Of a DNA stretch of 7,790 bases, positions 6,163 through 7,790 are shown piece by piece; positions within the stretch are counted from its first letter, which is position 1; the number at the start of each line of letters is the position of its first letter. A program made the position numbers and the translations under genes. The notes under the pieces are model-generated. The model saw nothing but the letters and a program-made list of their open reading frames with translations, was not told the DNA's origin and made no database searches. Origin of the DNA: Vibrio sp. (GTDB lineage: Bacteria; Pseudomonadota; Gammaproteobacteria; Enterobacterales; Vibrionaceae); contig SLFB01000045.1 in the NCBI GenBank assembly GCA_007124475.1, forward strand, positions 1-7,790, read 5' to 3'.

Positions 6163-7790
6163 TGCTCAACTCTTTGAAGAGTTTTTAAACGAAACCCAAT
6201 TCCAACAAGGTACTATTGTTAAAGGTACTGTTGTTGCAATTGAAAATGGCTATGTACTTGTTGATGCAGGTCTTAAGTCTGAATCTGCAATTCCTGCAGA
6301 GCAGTTCAAGAATGCAGCTGGTGAACTAGAAGTTGAAGTTGGTTCAGAAGTTGACGTAGCTCTTGATGCTGTAGAAGACGGTTTCGGTGAAACTCAACTT
6401 TCTCGTGAGAAAGCTAAGCGTCACGAAGCTTGGATTGTTCTTGAGAAAGCTTACGAAGAAGCTGAAACAGTTATCGGTATCATCAATGGTAAAGTTAAAG
6501 GCGGCTTCACTGTTGAATTGAACGGTATCCGTGCATTCCTTCCAGGCTCTCTTGTTGACGTGCGTCCAATCCGTGACACTGCTCACTTAGAACACAAAGA
6601 GCTAGAGTTCAAAGTTATCAAGCTTGATCAGAAGCGTAACAACGTTGTTGTTTCTCGTCGTGCTGTTATCGAATCTGAAAGCAGCGTTGAGCGTGACGAA
6701 CTTCTTGAGACTCTACAAGAAGGCACTGAAGTTAAAGGTATCGTTAAGAACCTTACTGATTACGGTGCATTCGTTGATCTTGGCGGTGTTGATGGTCTAC
6801 TGCATATCACAGATATGGCTTGGAAACGCGTTAAGCATCCATCAGAAATCGTTAATGTTGGTGACGAAATCCTAGTTAAAGTTCTTAAGTTTGACCGTGA
6901 GCGTACTCGTGTATCACTAGGTCTAAAACAGCTAGGTGAAGATCCATGGGTAGCTATCGCTAAGCGTTATCCAGAAGGTCACAAACTATCTGGTCGTGTG
7001 ACTAACCTTACTGATTACGGCTGTTTCGTGGAAATCGAAGAAGGCGTTGAAGGTCTGGTACACGTTTCAGAAATGGATTGGACTAACAAGAACATCCACC
7101 CATCTAAAGTTGTTAATGTTGGCGACGAAGTAGATGTGATGGTACTAGATATCGACGAAGAGCGTCGTCGTATTTCTCTAGGTCTAAAACAGTGTAAAGC
7201 TAACCCTTGGCAGTCATTCGCTGAAGCGCAAGCTAAAGGCGATAAAGTAACTGGTAAGATCAAGTCTATCACTGACTTCGGTATCTTTATCGGTCTTGAC
7301 GGCGGTATCGATGGCCTAGTTCACCTATCTGACATCTCTTGGAATGTTCCTGGAGAAGAAGCAGTACGTGACTATAAGAAAGGCGATGAAATCTCAGCAG
7401 TTGTACTTGCAGTAGATGCAGAGCGTGAGCGTATCTCTCTAGGCGTTAAGCAAATGGAAAATGACCCATTCAATGCTTACGTTGCAGACAACAAAAAAGG
7501 TACTCTAGTTAATGGTACTGTAACTGCTGTTGATGCTAAAGGTGCGACTATCACTCTTGAAGATGGCGTTGAAGGTTACATCCGTGCCTCTGAAGTAACT
7601 CGTGATCGCATTGAAGATGCATCTCTAGTGCTAAGTGTTGGTGATAAAGTTGAAGCGAAATTTACTGGCGTTGACCGTAAAAACCGCGTAATCAACCTAT
7701 CTATCAAAGCGAAAGATGAAGCTGATGAGCAAGAAGCAATGGCAACTATCAACAAGCAAGATGAAGCTGCTTTTGGTAATGCAATGGCTG
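6149..7790 (+). CDS. rpsA: 30S ribosomal protein S1, 3'-truncated by the window edge
   Basis: RNA-binding protein of the small ribosomal subunit that captures and unfolds mRNA during initiation. The frame opens with M-T-E-S-F-A-Q-L-F-E-E, identical to E. coli S1, and stays open for 547 codons to the last base. By alignment only about 9 C-terminal residues (E. coli E-A-F-K-A-A-K-G-E) and the stop are missing. Six S1 (OB-fold) repeats are recognisable at about residues 21-87, 105-171, 192-260, 277-347, 364-434 and 451-520. The first two are the divergent ribosome-binding ones; repeats 3-6 carry motifs such as LTDYGAFV, LTDYGCFV and ITDFGIFI. Codon choice is strongly biased to GGT, GCT, GTT, CGT and GAA, clearly more than in cmk or ppiD, as expected for a highly expressed ribosomal gene. 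Control is probably through the structured leader. Confidence 0.98.
   Translation, partial: MTESFAQLFEEFLNETQFQQGTIVKGTVVAIENGYVLVDAGLKSESAIPAEQFKNAAGELEVEVGSEVDVALDAVEDGFGETQLSREKAKRHEAWIVLEKAYEEAETVIGIINGKVKGGFTVELNGIRAFLPGSLVDVRPIRDTAHLEHKELEFKVIKLDQKRNNVVVSRRAVIESESSVERDELLETLQEGTEVKGIVKNLTDYGAFVDLGGVDGLLHITDMAWKRVKHPSEIVNVGDEILVKVLKFDRERTRVSLGLKQLGEDPWVAIAKRYPEGHKLSGRVTNLTDYGCFVEIEEGVEGLVHVSEMDWTNKNIHPSKVVNVGDEVDVMVLDIDEERRRISLGLKQCKANPWQSFAEAQAKGDKVTGKIKSITDFGIFIGLDGGIDGLVHLSDISWNVPGEEAVRDYKKGDEISAVVLAVDAERERISLGVKQMENDPFNAYVADNKKGTLVNGTVTAVDAKGATITLEDGVEGYIRASEVTRDRIEDASLVLSVGDKVEAKFTGVDRKNRVINLSIKAKDEADEQEAMATINKQDEAAFGNAMA
6749..7192 (+). repeat. Nucleotide-level direct repeats between S1 domains 3 and 4
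   Basis: AACCTTACTGATTACGG occurs at 6749-6765 and again at 7004-7020, 255 bp (85 codons) apart. CTAGGTCTAAAACAG occurs at 6917-6931 and 7178-7192, 261 bp (87 codons) apart. Both pairs mark equivalent places in consecutive S1 domains. They reflect domain duplication plus strong codon bias rather than a separate element. Confidence 0.8.

Noticed and set aside
6344..6875. Open frames in other registers within rpsA (minus strand 6344-6586 and 7015-7272, plus strand 6624-6875)
   Set aside because: They overlap the intact rpsA frame, have no ribosome sites or recognisable protein features, and arise from its strong codon bias.
1..7790. A novel defence, mobile or biosynthetic system in the window
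   Set aside because: Every coding stretch belongs to a well-known housekeeping or competence family, gaps between genes are all under 210 bases, and there are no insertion ends, integrases, direct-repeat arrays or compositional islands.

Overview
The window is an ordinary housekeeping stretch from a gammaproteobacterium, most likely a member of the Vibrionaceae (moderate confidence). The proteins closely resemble the Escherichia coli Lon, HU-beta, PpiD, CMP kinase and S1 proteins. The base composition is moderately AT-rich, and the order lon-hupB-ppiD-comEA followed directly by cmk-rpsA matches what I recall of Vibrio. In E. coli the same genes lie in two separate clusters. All six genes are on the + strand. 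I see no mobile element, CRISPR array, tRNA or rRNA gene, or undescribed system.

Layout: 1-2217 is lon without its first ~45 codons (ATP-dependent protease), closed by an intrinsic terminator. 2218-2410 holds that terminator, a pair of near-identical dyads and the hupB promoter. 2411-2683 is hupB (nucleoid protein HU-beta), followed by a terminator and an extended -10 promoter for the next gene. 2831-4693 is ppiD (membrane-anchored periplasmic chaperone of the parvulin family), followed by a terminator. 4865-5161 is a small secreted helix-hairpin-helix protein of the ComEA type (DNA uptake), followed by a 26-bp perfect inverted repeat around a terminator core. 5364-6044 is cmk (cytidylate kinase) with its own TATAAT promoter. 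From 6149 to the end runs rpsA (ribosomal protein S1), cut by the window edge about 9 codons before its end.

Functionally, lon, hupB and ppiD deal with protein quality control and nucleoid structure. ComEA handles incoming DNA in the periplasm. cmk and rpsA link pyrimidine nucleotide supply to translation. Terminators after lon, hupB, ppiD and comEA make the first four genes largely separate transcription units. cmk and rpsA have no terminator between them and probably share transcripts. The most informative non-coding element is the rpsA leader: two hairpins display GGA in their loops and the start codon sits in a third loop, as expected for S1 autoregulation. Also worth a second look are a PpiD that keeps parvulin active-site histidines lost in E. 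coli, the long comEA-cmk inverted repeat, and the twin dyads over the hupB -35 region.
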